A stretch of 64,000 nt of DNA from Erythrobacter aurantius (GTDB lineage Bacteria > Pseudomonadota > Alphaproteobacteria > Sphingomonadales > Sphingomonadaceae): assembly GCF_023823125.1 (NCBI RefSeq), contig NZ_CP090949.1, positions 1,574,001 to 1,638,000 of the forward strand, given 5' to 3'. Numbering within the stretch: position 1 is the first letter of the stretch; each line of letters begins with the position of its first letter. The notes below the pieces were generated by a model. It searched no databases. It had not been told where the DNA came from and saw only the letters and a program-made list of their open reading frames with translations. Below are positions 1-8,375 of the stretch, piece by piece. Position numbers and translations under genes: made by a program.

Positions 1-1
1 G

Positions 2-643
2 GATGAGGCATTCCCGCTTGATCTCGGCACCTGGCCTTCGATCGAAGCGCAGATTGCGGCGGTGTCCGACGATATCGCTTATGACAACCACGATATTGAT
101 GACGGCCTACGCGCGGGCTTTCTCGATCTCGACGATCTGCTCCAGCTCGATTTTCTCGCCGATCAATGGCGGGCGGTCGAACGGCGTTTTCCCAATGCCC
201 CGCGTGATCGCCAGCTGCGCGAATTGATCCGCGATCAGATCGGTCTGATGGTGAATGACGTGCTGCAACACACGCGGGAAATGACCAAGGGTATGGGATC
301 GGTAGCCGAAGTGCGCGATGCCGGGCGGCAACTGGCTGGATTTTCACCCGAGATGCGCGAACACGAAAGGCGGCTGAAGGCCTTCATGTACGATAGACTG
401 TATTACCACCCCGAACAGGTCAGCGCGGCTGAGCGTGCCCGCGATGTCGTGGCGCGGCTGTTTGCGGCCTATTCGCAGGACGCGGGCCTGATGCCGCCCG
501 AATGGCGCGCCAAACTGCCCGAGCAAGACCCGCAGCGCAGCCGCGTCATCGCCGACTTTATTGCCGGGATGAGCGATCGTTTTGCAATGCAGGCTTGCGA
601 GACGATCTATGGCGAACGGCCAAGGGGGCTGATCAATGTCTGA
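2..643 (+). CDS. dgt: dGTPase-like deoxynucleotide triphosphohydrolase, C-terminal part (5' end outside window)
   Basis: The frame is open from the first bases of the window, so only the last 213 residues are seen. The stretch starting GTWPSIEAQ and running into DDIAYDNHDIDDGLRAG is typical of the bacterial HD-domain dNTP triphosphohydrolases (dGTPase-like type 2), which hydrolyse dNTPs to the nucleoside and triphosphate. The catalytic HD motif itself lies upstream of the window. A GTG at 64 could be mistaken for a start, but the in-frame residues before it are conserved family sequence, so the gene is truncated by the window edge rather than short. It overlaps the next gene by 8 bases, so the two are probably co-transcribed. 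Confidence 0.9.
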   Translation, partial: DEAFPLDLGTWPSIEAQIAAVSDDIAYDNHDIDDGLRAGFLDLDDLLQLDFLADQWRAVERRFPNAPRDRQLRELIRDQIGLMVNDVLQHTREMTKGMGSVAEVRDAGRQLAGFSPEMREHERRLKAFMYDRLYYHPEQVSAAERARDVVARLFAAYSQDAGLMPPEWRAKLPEQDPQRSRVIADFIAGMSDRFAMQACETIYGERPRGLINV

Positions 644-1361
644 TCCGAGCCCTGTGGTACACGCTCCCACGCGTATAGGCCTGGTCGGCGCGACTGGCCT
701 GATCGGCCAGCGCCTCATTGCGATTTCCAGCGCCGGGGATGAAGTGCGCATGGTCGGCATAGCCCGGCGCGAGGCGCCCTTGCCCAAGGGTGCTCGGGTT
801 GAAGTCTTCGTTGCCGAACCGGCCAAGTGGGGCGAGGTGCTGGAAGCGGTGCGCCCGCGTGCGTTGATCTGTGCGCTCGGCACCACTTGGAAAAAGGCGG
901 GGCGCGACGAAGCGGCGTTTCGTGCGGTCGATCATGATCTGGTGATTTCGACCGCCAAAGCTGCCGTCGCGGCCGGTATTCCTAACATGGTTTTGATAAC
1001 CGCCGCAGGATCCGACCCCACCGCCAAGAACCTGTATCTGAGGGTCAAGGGCGAGGTCGAACAGGCTGTGTCGAAGGTCGGTTTCAAACGCCTCGACATC
1101 CTGCGGCCCGGCCTGCTCCGTGGCGAGCGCAAGGATGATCTGCGTCCGCTTGAAGCGCTTGCGCAATTTGCCAGCCCGGTGATCGACCCGCTGATGCCCG
1201 CAAAATGGGAGATGTTCCGTTCGATTGACGCTGATTTGGTGGCGGAAGCGGCATTGGGCCTGTGCCAGCGCAAGGCGCAGGGGCGCTTCACCCATGACAA
1301 TGAGGCGATGAAGCGGGCAGCACGCGAATGGCGCGCCAAGACGTTGCACGCGGCGGAGTAG
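636..1361 (+). CDS. NAD(P)-binding Rossmann protein, TIP30/HTATIP2-like
   Basis: A 241-residue protein of the atypical short-chain dehydrogenase type. A dinucleotide-binding GATGLIG motif is at residues 18-24, followed by a region resembling the NAD(P)H-binding domain of TIP30-like and NmrA-like proteins (CALGTTWKKAG near residue 75, and VLITAAGSDP near 120). A canonical YxxxK catalytic pair is not clear: YLRVKGEVE near residue 134 carries Y and K with the right general spacing. The substrate cannot be told. It starts inside the 3' end of the dGTPase gene and is followed within 6 bases by the ABA4-like gene, which suggests a three-gene transcript. Confidence 0.75.
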   Translation: MSDPSPVVHAPTRIGLVGATGLIGQRLIAISSAGDEVRMVGIARREAPLPKGARVEVFVAEPAKWGEVLEAVRPRALICALGTTWKKAGRDEAAFRAVDHDLVISTAKAAVAAGIPNMVLITAAGSDPTAKNLYLRVKGEVEQAVSKVGFKRLDILRPGLLRGERKDDLRPLEALAQFASPVIDPLMPAKWEMFRSIDADLVAEAALGLCQRKAQGRFTHDNEAMKRAAREWRAKTLHAAE

Positions 1362-1366
1362 CGCGG

Positions 1367-1813
1367 ATGGACTGGAACCCGATTTTTGGCGCGGTGAACA
1401 TGCTGGCCCTGATCGCATGGACCGCTTTGATCCTCTTGCCGCGCTGGCCCGCTTTGCTTGCTGCCTTGCTTTATCTGGGGGTTGGCCTGCTCTGCCTTGT
1501 CTATGCCGCTGGCCTGATCGGGGTCTTGAGCGGCGCCATCCCGACTGACGGGGGAGGGGCGGACTTTTCTTCCATTGAAGGTGTGCGCGCCATCTTTGCC
1601 AGCGATGCGGGCGTCACCATCGGCTGGACGCATTACCTCGCCTTTGACCTGTTCGTCGGGATCTGGATTGCCCGCGATGGAGACATGAAGGACATTTCGC
1701 GCTTCATTCAGGCTCCGGTGCTGCTGGCGACATTCCTTGCCGGGCCACTCGGCCTCGGGCTGTGGCTGCTGATCCGTGAACCGCCGGCGCGCAAGCTTGG
1801 TCGCTGGCATTAG
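1367..1813 (+). CDS. ABA4-like (DUF4281) integral membrane protein
   Basis: 148 residues with about four hydrophobic helices. The segment GWTHYLAFDLFVGIWIARD is the hallmark of the ABA4-like family, named after the plant protein needed for neoxanthin formation. The bacterial role is not established; the protein sits in the inner membrane. I chose the ATG at 1367, immediately after the preceding stop. A frame-compatible upstream ATG at 1328 would overlap the previous gene and add a polar stretch not expected in the family. A carotenoid oxygenase occurs near 50 kb in this window, so a carotenoid link is possible, but it is inference only. Confidence 0.8.
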   Translation: MDWNPIFGAVNMLALIAWTALILLPRWPALLAALLYLGVGLLCLVYAAGLIGVLSGAIPTDGGGADFSSIEGVRAIFASDAGVTIGWTHYLAFDLFVGIWIARDGDMKDISRFIQAPVLLATFLAGPLGLGLWLLIREPPARKLGRWH

Positions 1814-1893
1814 TAACGGGCAGGCTGCAAACCGCTGGACCGTGACTGCCTGAAATGCTTAACCCAAGGGCAAACAGCTTTGGGAGAGCAAGC

Positions 1894-3474
1894 ATGACAT
1901 GGGAAGGGACCGTCAAGGGCGATCCTCATCACGATTTCGTGACCTTCGATGAAATTCTGGCTTTCTGGGCCGAAAAGCGCCCCGATCAAACCGCGTTCGA
2001 ACAGGACGGGCGCATTACCAGCTATGCCGAAGCTGACGCGATGACCCGTCGCCTGATCGCGCTGTTCAAGTCGCGCGGGTTGGCAAAGGGGGACAGGATC
2101 GCGTGGCTCGGCAAGAATTCCGATCGCTATTGCCTGCTTTACATGGCGGCAGCGCGCATGGGCGCTGTGATGGTGCCGATCGGCTGGCGGCTGGCTACGC
2201 CTGAAATCGCCTATATCCTGTCAGACACCGGGGCAAAGCTTGTGTTCGCGGGCGAGGAATTCGTCGACACCGCACTGGCGGTTGCCGCTGATGTGCCCGA
2301 AAAGCCTGCCGTGATCGAGGCATCGGCCGCGCTGCGTGAGGCTGCGGGTCTTGAGCCGGCGGCTTATGACCCCCCACATGCGGATGATCCGATCCTGCAA
2401 CTCTACACCTCTGGCACCACCGGCAATCCCAAGGGCGCGGTGCTTTCCAACGCCAATCTGCTGGGCCTGCGCAATCCCGGCAATGCCATCGGATTGCATT
2501 GGAATTTCTACGACCAAGGCGACTGCATGCTGGTTGCCATGCCGTGTGCGCATATTGGCGGCACGGGCCTGATCAACATTGCTCTGGCCAATGGCATACG
2601 GTGCCTTTTGCAGGCCGAATTCACGCCCGTTGGCGTGCTTGAGGCGATCGAGAACGGGGCAACCCATATGTTCATCGTGCCCGCTGCGCTGCAAATGGTG
2701 GTGCAGCATCCGCGCGCACCCGAAACCGATTTCTCGCACCTGCGCTATCTCATGTACGGCGCCGCGCCGATGCCACTCGAACTGCTCAAGCAGGCGGTGC
2801 GCACCATGCCCAATGCGAACTTCCTGCAGGCTTACGGCATGACGGAAACCAGCGGGACGATCTCGATCCTCCCGCCCGAAGATCACACCATCGAAGGCAA
2901 CCAGCGGATGCGTTCCGCGGGCAAGGCCTGTCCGGGTGTCGAGATCGAGGTGCGGGGGCCAGACAACAAGGAGGTGCCGCACGGCGAAATCGGCGAAGTC
3001 TGCATCCGATCCCCCTCGAATACTGCAGGTTACTGGAAACTGCCCGATGCCACCGCCAAAACGATTGATCCGGATGGCTGGCTGCATACGGGCGATGCCG
3101 CGGTGATGGACGAAGACGGCTATGTCTATATCCAGGACAGGATCAAGGACATGATCATTTCGGGCGGCGAAAACGTCTATCCCGCCGAAGTCGAAAACGC
3201 CGTGTTCGGTCATCCTACCGTGGCCGAGGTCGCGGTGATCGGTGTCCCAAGCGAGCGCTGGGGCGAAGAGGTGAAAGCCTGCGTGGTCCCCAAGCCTGGC
3301 GCAACCATCGACGAGGCCGAACTGATCGCCTGGACCCGCGAGCGCATCGCGGCGTTCAAGGCCCCCAAAAGCGTGGACGTGATCCCCGAAATGCCGCGCA
3401 ATGCCTCTGGCAAGATCCTGCGGCGGCAATTGCGTGCGCCGTATTGGGAGGGGCAGGAGCGGCAGGTCAATTGA
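1894..3474 (+). CDS. Acyl-CoA synthetase (AMP-forming, FadD-like)
   Basis: A 526-residue ANL-superfamily enzyme that activates a carboxylic acid with ATP and CoA. The P-loop YTSGTTGNPKG is near residues 171-181, the A5 motif YGMTETSG near 315, the A7 motif GWLHTGDA and A8 region DRIKDMIISGGENVYPAEVE near 395-425, and the terminal A10 lysine in NASGKILRR. All key motifs are intact. The ATG at 1894 is chosen because it follows GGGAGAG at 1882-1888. An in-frame codon at 1855 would add 13 unsupported residues. The chain length of the substrate is unknown; medium- or long-chain fatty acids or aromatic acids are all compatible. Confidence 0.9.
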   Translation: MTWEGTVKGDPHHDFVTFDEILAFWAEKRPDQTAFEQDGRITSYAEADAMTRRLIALFKSRGLAKGDRIAWLGKNSDRYCLLYMAAARMGAVMVPIGWRLATPEIAYILSDTGAKLVFAGEEFVDTALAVAADVPEKPAVIEASAALREAAGLEPAAYDPPHADDPILQLYTSGTTGNPKGAVLSNANLLGLRNPGNAIGLHWNFYDQGDCMLVAMPCAHIGGTGLINIALANGIRCLLQAEFTPVGVLEAIENGATHMFIVPAALQMVVQHPRAPETDFSHLRYLMYGAAPMPLELLKQAVRTMPNANFLQAYGMTETSGTISILPPEDHTIEGNQRMRSAGKACPGVEIEVRGPDNKEVPHGEIGEVCIRSPSNTAGYWKLPDATAKTIDPDGWLHTGDAAVMDEDGYVYIQDRIKDMIISGGENVYPAEVENAVFGHPTVAEVAVIGVPSERWGEEVKACVVPKPGATIDEAELIAWTRERIAAFKAPKSVDVIPEMPRNASGKILRRQLRAPYWEGQERQVN

Positions 3475-3490
3475 TGGCGGCGGCGCAGCG

Positions 3491-4090
3491 ATGAAGAAGC
3501 ACGCACCCGCTGCTATGCGCAACCGCGATCCCATCGCGGCGGTATTGCATCAGGAATTGCCGGAAAGCGGCACCGTATTGGAAATTGCCAGCGGATCGGG
3601 CGAACATATCGTCCATTTCGCGCATCTGTTCGGCAATCTCGACTGGCAGCCGAGCGATCCCGATCCCGAAGCGATTGCTTCGATCCTCGCCTATTTCAAC
3701 GAATATGACGGCACCAACCTGCGTCTGCCGATGGTGCTGGATGCGGCATCACCCGCAAGCTGGGAGGTCCGCGGCGCTGATGCAATCCTGTGCATCAACA
3801 TGATCCATATCAGCCCGTGGGAAGCGACCCTGGGCCTGTTTGAAGGAGCTGCCCGGTTTCTGGGCGGCAGGAATCTGCCGCTGATCCTGTACGGCCCATA
3901 TATTGAGCAGGGCGTTGAAACGGCGCCGTCGAACATCGAGTTCGACGAAAGCCTGCGCTCAAGAAACGGGCAGTGGGGTTTGCGCCGGCTGGAGGATGTC
4001 GATGCCGTCGCAGCCAGCCACGGCTTTGCGCGCACGGCCCGCCATGCGATGCCGGCCAACAATCTGACAGTGGTTTACCGCGCCGGTTGA
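3491..4090 (+). CDS. DUF938 family class I SAM-dependent methyltransferase
   Basis: 199 residues. The SAM-binding motif I appears as VLEIASGSGEHIVHFA near residue 27, followed by the family-typical DWQPSDPDP and the IHISPWEAT segment. The DUF938 family is a widespread set of predicted methyltransferases whose substrates are mostly unknown. The ATG at 3491 lies 16 bases after the acyl-CoA ligase stop, so read-through transcription is likely. The gene runs convergent into, and overlaps by 16 bases, the small lipoprotein gene on the other strand. Function beyond methyl transfer cannot be given. Confidence 0.85.
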   Translation: MKKHAPAAMRNRDPIAAVLHQELPESGTVLEIASGSGEHIVHFAHLFGNLDWQPSDPDPEAIASILAYFNEYDGTNLRLPMVLDAASPASWEVRGADAILCINMIHISPWEATLGLFEGAARFLGGRNLPLILYGPYIEQGVETAPSNIEFDESLRSRNGQWGLRRLEDVDAVAASHGFARTARHAMPANNLTVVYRAG

Positions 4091-4248
4091 GCCTCTTCGC
4101 GCGAAGCGGGCGGGGCATGGCTGATCACCTCTTCGCCCTTGCGGCCGACGGATTCGATGTCGCGGCCAAGGCCTTTGACAGTGTTGCAGCCGGTTGCGCC
4201 AAGGGCGAAGGCTCCAAGCGCTGCGGTAAGAACGATCTTGCGGATCAT
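4075..4248 (-). CDS. Entericidin A/B-type small lipoprotein
   Basis: A 57-residue frame read directly from the minus strand. It begins MIRKIVLTAALGAFALG and has a lipobox ending in ATGC with Cys at residue 21, followed by NTVKGLGRDIESVGRKGE. This is the signature of the entericidin (EcnA/EcnB) family of tiny outer-membrane-type lipoproteins, where the TVxGxGxDIxxxG pattern follows the lipidated cysteine. Family members are linked to stationary-phase toxin/antidote behaviour in enterics, but most alphaproteobacterial copies are uncharacterised. The gene lies in the short space between the DUF938 methyltransferase and the DMT exporter, is 36 bases from the latter's stop, and overlaps the methyltransferase gene tail-to-tail. 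Confidence 0.88.
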   Translation of the reverse strand: MIRKIVLTAALGAFALGATGCNTVKGLGRDIESVGRKGEEVISHAPPASREEAQPAR

Positions 4249-4284
4249 GGATGGGGGTTCCTTTCTGCGCCAGCTTTAGCGCAA

Positions 4285-5211
4285 TCAGACCTCGGTTGTC
4301 TGCGTCTTTTGACGCGCGACCGCGATCTGCCGTTCCCTCCATGCGATCAGCAGCCCCGCTGCGACGATAAGCGGCGCGCCGAGCCAAAGGCTGGCAGGCG
4401 GTGCGCGGTCGAACACGCTGAAACCATACCACGTAGCCCACAGCAACGACGTGTAATCCATCAACAATATCACTCCGGCAGAGCCGAACCGGAGCGATGT
4501 GGTGAGCAATATTTGTGCAAGCGCTCCGCACAGCGCCATTGCCACGATGATGCCCCATGTCTGGGCATCGTGCGTCTGAAACACGAAAGGCAGCGCCAGC
4601 GCCGCGACAGGGGTTGTCAGCGCAACGAACCAGAAGACGATCGTCCAGGGTGCTTCGGTCTTGTTCAGGTCCTGAATCTGGAAGCTGATCAGCGCCACCA
4701 TGAAAGCCGCGACAAGTCCCACAACCGCGCCGATCGGGTCCATTCCGGTTGCGCCGCCCAATCCGAAGGCAGGCTGGGTCAGCACGACGACGCCGGAAAA
4801 CCCCAGCGCCACCGCGCCCCAGCGATACATGCCCACTTTTTCACCAAACAGGACAACGGCAAGCAGCACGGCAAAGAAAGGGGCGGTAAAGCTGATCGCG
4901 GTGGCCTCTGCGAGTGGTAGGAGGATGACCGCTCCATAGACGAAGAACATGCCTGTGAGGCCATAGGCGGCCCGCAGCGTGTGCGCGCCGAACCGCTTTG
5001 TCCTGATCGTGCCGAGCTTGCCCCAGGCGGCCAGCAATGCGGCGATGCAGATCAGCGAAATGAATTGCCGCCAGAACACCAGTTCGGCCAGATGCGCTCC
5101 GCGTTCGCCAGCCAGCTTCACCAGCATCGCCATGGTCGCCAGCGTTGCCGCCGTCGCAAGGCGAAGGCCCAACGCAAGAAATGGGCGGGGGCGGGCTACG
5201 GAACCATCCAT
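4285..5211 (-). CDS. EamA/DMT-superfamily transporter
   Basis: 308 residues with about ten hydrophobic helices arranged as two EamA repeats. Family-typical segments include FTAPFFAVLLAVVLFGEKV at the end of the first repeat and GFSGVVVLTQP just after it. Such proteins export small metabolites across the inner membrane; the substrate cannot be predicted. The ATG at 5211 is preferred; an in-frame GTG at 5232 would add seven residues. The gene is transcribed toward the entericidin-like gene, so the two may share a transcript. Confidence 0.85.
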   Translation of the reverse strand: MDGSVARPRPFLALGLRLATAATLATMAMLVKLAGERGAHLAELVFWRQFISLICIAALLAAWGKLGTIRTKRFGAHTLRAAYGLTGMFFVYGAVILLPLAEATAISFTAPFFAVLLAVVLFGEKVGMYRWGAVALGFSGVVVLTQPAFGLGGATGMDPIGAVVGLVAAFMVALISFQIQDLNKTEAPWTIVFWFVALTTPVAALALPFVFQTHDAQTWGIIVAMALCGALAQILLTTSLRFGSAGVILLMDYTSLLWATWYGFSVFDRAPPASLWLGAPLIVAAGLLIAWRERQIAVARQKTQTTEV

Positions 5212-5263
5212 AATTGGGGCATTAGGCACCACGCAGCTTTGCGCAAGCGATGTGCGCGCCTAC

Positions 5264-5518
5264 ATGGTGCGGAACATGAAAATGCTCCACGATCTTGTCT
5301 TTGCCAGCGACGCGGTTTTGATGGCGCTTGCCGGGCTGGGTTTCTGGCTGTTCGCCGGGTTTTGCCTGGTCATGGACAGGCTGCGCACAGCGCGCCGATC
5401 TCTCGATCGGCTGGAACGCGTCGGCTGGGTTCCGTGGACCGGGCTGTTCCTTGGCAGTGCGATCATCGGCGGTGGCTGCCTCGCGATGAGCCTTCCGGTG
5501 GTGCTGGGCAACATGTGA
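5264..5518 (+). CDS. Small two-helix membrane protein, unknown
   Basis: An 84-residue frame starting MVRNMKMLHDLVFA with two hydrophobic stretches (about residues 13-36 and 57-83) separated by a basic loop rich in Arg (DRLRTARRSLDRLERVG). That layout fits a small inner-membrane protein with both helices spanning. No family is recognised. There is no strong ribosome-binding site before the ATG at 5264; the ATG at 5282 is an alternative. It is divergent from the DMT exporter and followed by a gap before the DUF4331 cassette. I consider it coding because of the hydrophobic pattern and codon use. Confidence 0.5.
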   Translation: MVRNMKMLHDLVFASDAVLMALAGLGFWLFAGFCLVMDRLRTARRSLDRLERVGWVPWTGLFLGSAIIGGGCLAMSLPVVLGNM

Positions 5519-5651
5519 CAGGGCTGACCAGATTTTGATCAGCGGCCCGGCAAGAACTTGCCGCATTGTCGGTGCCGCAAGTTTGTGATATCCGGTGACA
5601 AATCAGAAGAGTCGTACCCCTGAAAGTCTATCCGATGTAAGGTGTTCTCTC

Positions 5652-6323
5652 ATGCGGCCAGTTGCGCTTGCTTTGCTTGGGTGTGCAGCGGTTTTGCTGC
5701 CACTTGCTTTTCTGACCGGTGAAAAACCCGCACCTGCGGCCGATCACCTCGATCCGCCAGCGCGGACCAATCCAAACAGCGACAGCACGCCCGATTTCGC
5801 GGCAGACATCGCTGATCTCTATGTAACGCATGATGATGATGTGGTCACCATGACAGTGACATTCGGGGGGCCGTCTTCGCCGCAATTGCCCGCTTTCTAC
5901 GATCCGAACGTGCGCTACACGATTTCGGTATCGAACCAGCCACCCCGCCAGACCACCGACATTCCCATCGTCTTCAGCTTCGGGCGTGAAAGCGGCACTT
6001 CTGATGGCGCATTCGGAGTGCGGGTCAAAAACGTTCCGGGGGTCGATGGCGATATCATCGGTTCGGTCGAACGGATCATCGAAAAGGACGGCGTCCGCGT
6101 TTTTGCGGGACTGGTCGACGATCCATTTTTCTTTGACTCCCAAGGCCTAACCGACACGCGCCGCACCGGTGCATTGAGTTTCCGCAATGATCGCGATTTC
6201 TTTGGTGCCCAGAACATCACCGCATTCGTGATCGAGATACCGCGCGACAGGCTGGAAAACGGCGCGAACGAGCTGGAGTTCTGGACATTCAGCGAGCGGC
6301 TGGGAGGGCAGTTCAATGGCTGA
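5652..6323 (+). CDS. DUF4331-type exported protein, N-terminal half family match
   Basis: 223 residues with an N-terminal signal segment (hydrophobic residues about 5-22) and a mature part starting near ADHLDPPARTNP. That start, plus the following AADIADLYVTHDDD, resembles the N-terminal portion of DUF4331 proteins, which begin with a conserved SSHREAP-like segment and an ADI-x-D-x-Y segment. The protein is much shorter than single-chain DUF4331 members, and the remainder of the family pattern appears in the next gene. The stop overlaps the next start by 8 bases, so translation is probably coupled. The ATG at 5652 is used; an upstream in-frame codon at 5595 would put 19 polar residues before the signal peptide. 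Function unknown. Confidence 0.7.
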   Translation: MRPVALALLGCAAVLLPLAFLTGEKPAPAADHLDPPARTNPNSDSTPDFAADIADLYVTHDDDVVTMTVTFGGPSSPQLPAFYDPNVRYTISVSNQPPRQTTDIPIVFSFGRESGTSDGAFGVRVKNVPGVDGDIIGSVERIIEKDGVRVFAGLVDDPFFFDSQGLTDTRRTGALSFRNDRDFFGAQNITAFVIEIPRDRLENGANELEFWTFSERLGGQFNG

Positions 6324-6993
6324 TCGGCGCAGTCTTGCCAGTATTATGGCCCTTGGCCTCGCTTGCACGCTCGCGGCTTGTGGCAGCGATGAGCAAGCGC
6401 CTGTCCCGCCACCGGAAGGGACCGAGCTCGTCACCAGTGTCGTGCCTTGCCTTGAACAGGTCGTACCCGGCACGGGCAAGCGGGTGGTCGATCTGGTGGT
6501 GCCCGATACGATCAACGTCGATCTGTCGAAAGCATCCGGTTTCCCCAACGGGCGCCGTCTGGAAGACCCGGTGATCGACGTCACGCTGGCGATCATCTTC
6601 CTCGACATGGCAGTGCACACACCTACCACCTTTGTGAACCTGCCGCTGAACCCTCCCGCGAATGATCGTCCCTTCCGCGCCGAGTTTCCCTATCTTGCGC
6701 TGCCTCAGGGCAATCCGCCCTTGTCGGGTTCGGACTCTGCGGTTTCGTTCGATTTTGTCGATGCGCCCGACGATCAGTTCGTGCGGGTCGATCGCACCGG
6801 CATGCCCGCGATCTCTCCGGCACTGGTCGCTCCCCAACGGCGCAACGAATACAATGATGCCGGGCCTGCAGAGGATGCGGCGTTCATTTTCGCGTCGGAA
6901 CTGACAACGCAATTGCAGGTGCTTCACGAAGTGCTGGTTGACGATTTTCAGGCAGCCGGTCTCACTTCCTGTGCCCTCGTTCGCACCCTTTAA
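6316..6993 (+). CDS. Lipoprotein with DUF4331-like C-terminal pattern
   Basis: 225 residues. A signal peptide ends in the lipobox LAAC with Cys at about residue 22, predicting a lipid-anchored envelope protein. The segment VDRTGMPAISPALVAPQRRNEYND is similar to the C-terminal DUF4331 signature, where an RxGxPxxN block precedes a K/R-DE/EYN block. The preceding gene carries the N-terminal pattern, so the two seem to share the family between them. It is translationally coupled to that gene and followed 6 bases later by the TPR gene. Function is unknown; an envelope complex of the two halves is inference. Confidence 0.65.
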   Translation: MADRRSLASIMALGLACTLAACGSDEQAPVPPPEGTELVTSVVPCLEQVVPGTGKRVVDLVVPDTINVDLSKASGFPNGRRLEDPVIDVTLAIIFLDMAVHTPTTFVNLPLNPPANDRPFRAEFPYLALPQGNPPLSGSDSAVSFDFVDAPDDQFVRVDRTGMPAISPALVAPQRRNEYNDAGPAEDAAFIFASELTTQLQVLHEVLVDDFQAAGLTSCALVRTL

Positions 6994-6999
6994 GCGCCG

Positions 7000-8340
7000 A
7001 TGGACGCCATGCCGCTGCGAGAGGCTCTTCGCTGGATGATCCTGCTGATCATCGCCCTCGTGGCGATGACGGGTCTTCAGCGGTTCTTCGACGGAACGTC
7101 CGCGATCGAGCCCGCGCGGGCGGCGGTTCCTGCATGGGGTCCTTCTGATTTTTCGCAAGCACTTCAGATGCTTGACAGGGATGTGGCGCGATCCAGAGCC
7201 CGTCTGGCCGCCATCCCGGACTCTTGGGCCGCACATGAGGCATTGGCCATGTCGCTCCATGCGCGCGGACAATTGAACGGTTCGCACGAGGATCTCGCAG
7301 CGGCCCTCGAAAGCGCCGAGAATGCGCGGCAACTCGCGACTGAACCGAGCGGCCCCGCTCTGTCGCGGGCGATCGTGAACCTTGCTCTGCATCGCAATGA
7401 TATTGCCGCTGAGGAAATTGCTCGGATGGACAGCTTTGCCGTCCCCGCTGATCCACCCGATCGTGCAGAGGCGGAAGCGATACTCGGCGATGTCGCGCTG
7501 TATGCGGGCGATTACCGGGCGGCGCTGGAGCGATACCGGGCGGCCGAAGCCATGTATCCCAGCGCCGGTACTGCTGTACGACTGGCGGACTGGTTTCGCC
7601 ATCAGGGCCAGTTCGAGCGCGCAAGGGCGACATTGAAAGCCGGTTTTGACAGGCCTCAGGTCACTCCTTGGACGCGAGCGGCCTTGCTGCTGCAACTAGG
7701 CGCCATTGACCTTCAGACCGGGGACTGGGCGGCGGCGGAGCGGTATTTCGAACAGGCCGATGCGGCCTTTCCGGGATGGTGGCTGACGCGCGCACATCTG
7801 GGGCAGATGGCCGCCGTACGTGGTGATTTCGCCCGCGCCGAAAGCCTTTATCGCGAAGCGATGCAAGGGGCTGAGCGACCATCGGTGTTGGATGCGCTGG
7901 CGGCGGTTCTCGAAGCGCAGGGGCGGAACGAAGAGGCCGCCCGTATCGCGCAAGCGGCGGCAGGATTGTGGAAGGCGAGGGTCGCAAGCCATCCCGAAGC
8001 CTATGCCGATCACGGATTTGAAGCGGCCCTTTCCCAAGGAGACACCGCAGGCGCGTGGCAATTGGCATCGCTCAATTACCGCAACCGGCCTTATGGTGAC
8101 GGGCGGATCGGACTGGCGCGCGCGGCAGCGGCAAGAGGGCGCGACGAAAGCGCGCGGGCGATTCTTGAAGAGCTCGGTCGCACCGGTTGGCGATCAACCG
8201 AACAATACCGCGTGCTGGCCGAGGTGTGCGAGCGGTTGAAAGATCAGTCCTGCGTCGCGTCCGCGCGCAAGGCGGCGCTCGCGATCAGCCCCTTGGCCTT
8301 TGACCCGCGATCCGACCTGCTGTTTTTCAGCAATCACTAA
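7000..8340 (+). CDS. TPR-repeat membrane-anchored protein
   Basis: 446 residues. One N-terminal hydrophobic helix (about residues 11-26) serves as signal anchor. The rest consists of helix-turn-helix tetratricopeptide repeats such as AEAILGDVALYAGDYRAALERY, LGAIDLQTGDWAAAERYFEQA and LGQMAAVRGDFARAESLYREA, a protein-protein interaction scaffold. It starts 6 bases after the lipoprotein gene, making it the third gene of the DUF4331 cassette, so it may act with the two exported proteins in the periplasm. An in-frame ATG three codons later is also possible. Confidence 0.8.
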   Translation: MDAMPLREALRWMILLIIALVAMTGLQRFFDGTSAIEPARAAVPAWGPSDFSQALQMLDRDVARSRARLAAIPDSWAAHEALAMSLHARGQLNGSHEDLAAALESAENARQLATEPSGPALSRAIVNLALHRNDIAAEEIARMDSFAVPADPPDRAEAEAILGDVALYAGDYRAALERYRAAEAMYPSAGTAVRLADWFRHQGQFERARATLKAGFDRPQVTPWTRAALLLQLGAIDLQTGDWAAAERYFEQADAAFPGWWLTRAHLGQMAAVRGDFARAESLYREAMQGAERPSVLDALAAVLEAQGRNEEAARIAQAAAGLWKARVASHPEAYADHGFEAALSQGDTAGAWQLASLNYRNRPYGDGRIGLARAAAARGRDESARAILEELGRTGWRSTEQYRVLAEVCERLKDQSCVASARKAALAISPLAFDPRSDLLFFSNH

Positions 8341-8345
8341 AGCGT

Positions 8346-8366
8346 GTCCGGGCGCACGGCCCGGAC
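8346..8366. terminator. Hairpin between convergent TPR and cpaF genes
   Basis: GTCCGGGC pairs perfectly with GCCCGGAC across a five-base loop, in the 35-base space between two convergent genes. A strong T-run is missing on either side, so this is a plausible but weak bidirectional terminator. Confidence 0.45.
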
Positions 8367-8375
8367 CTTGGGGCC

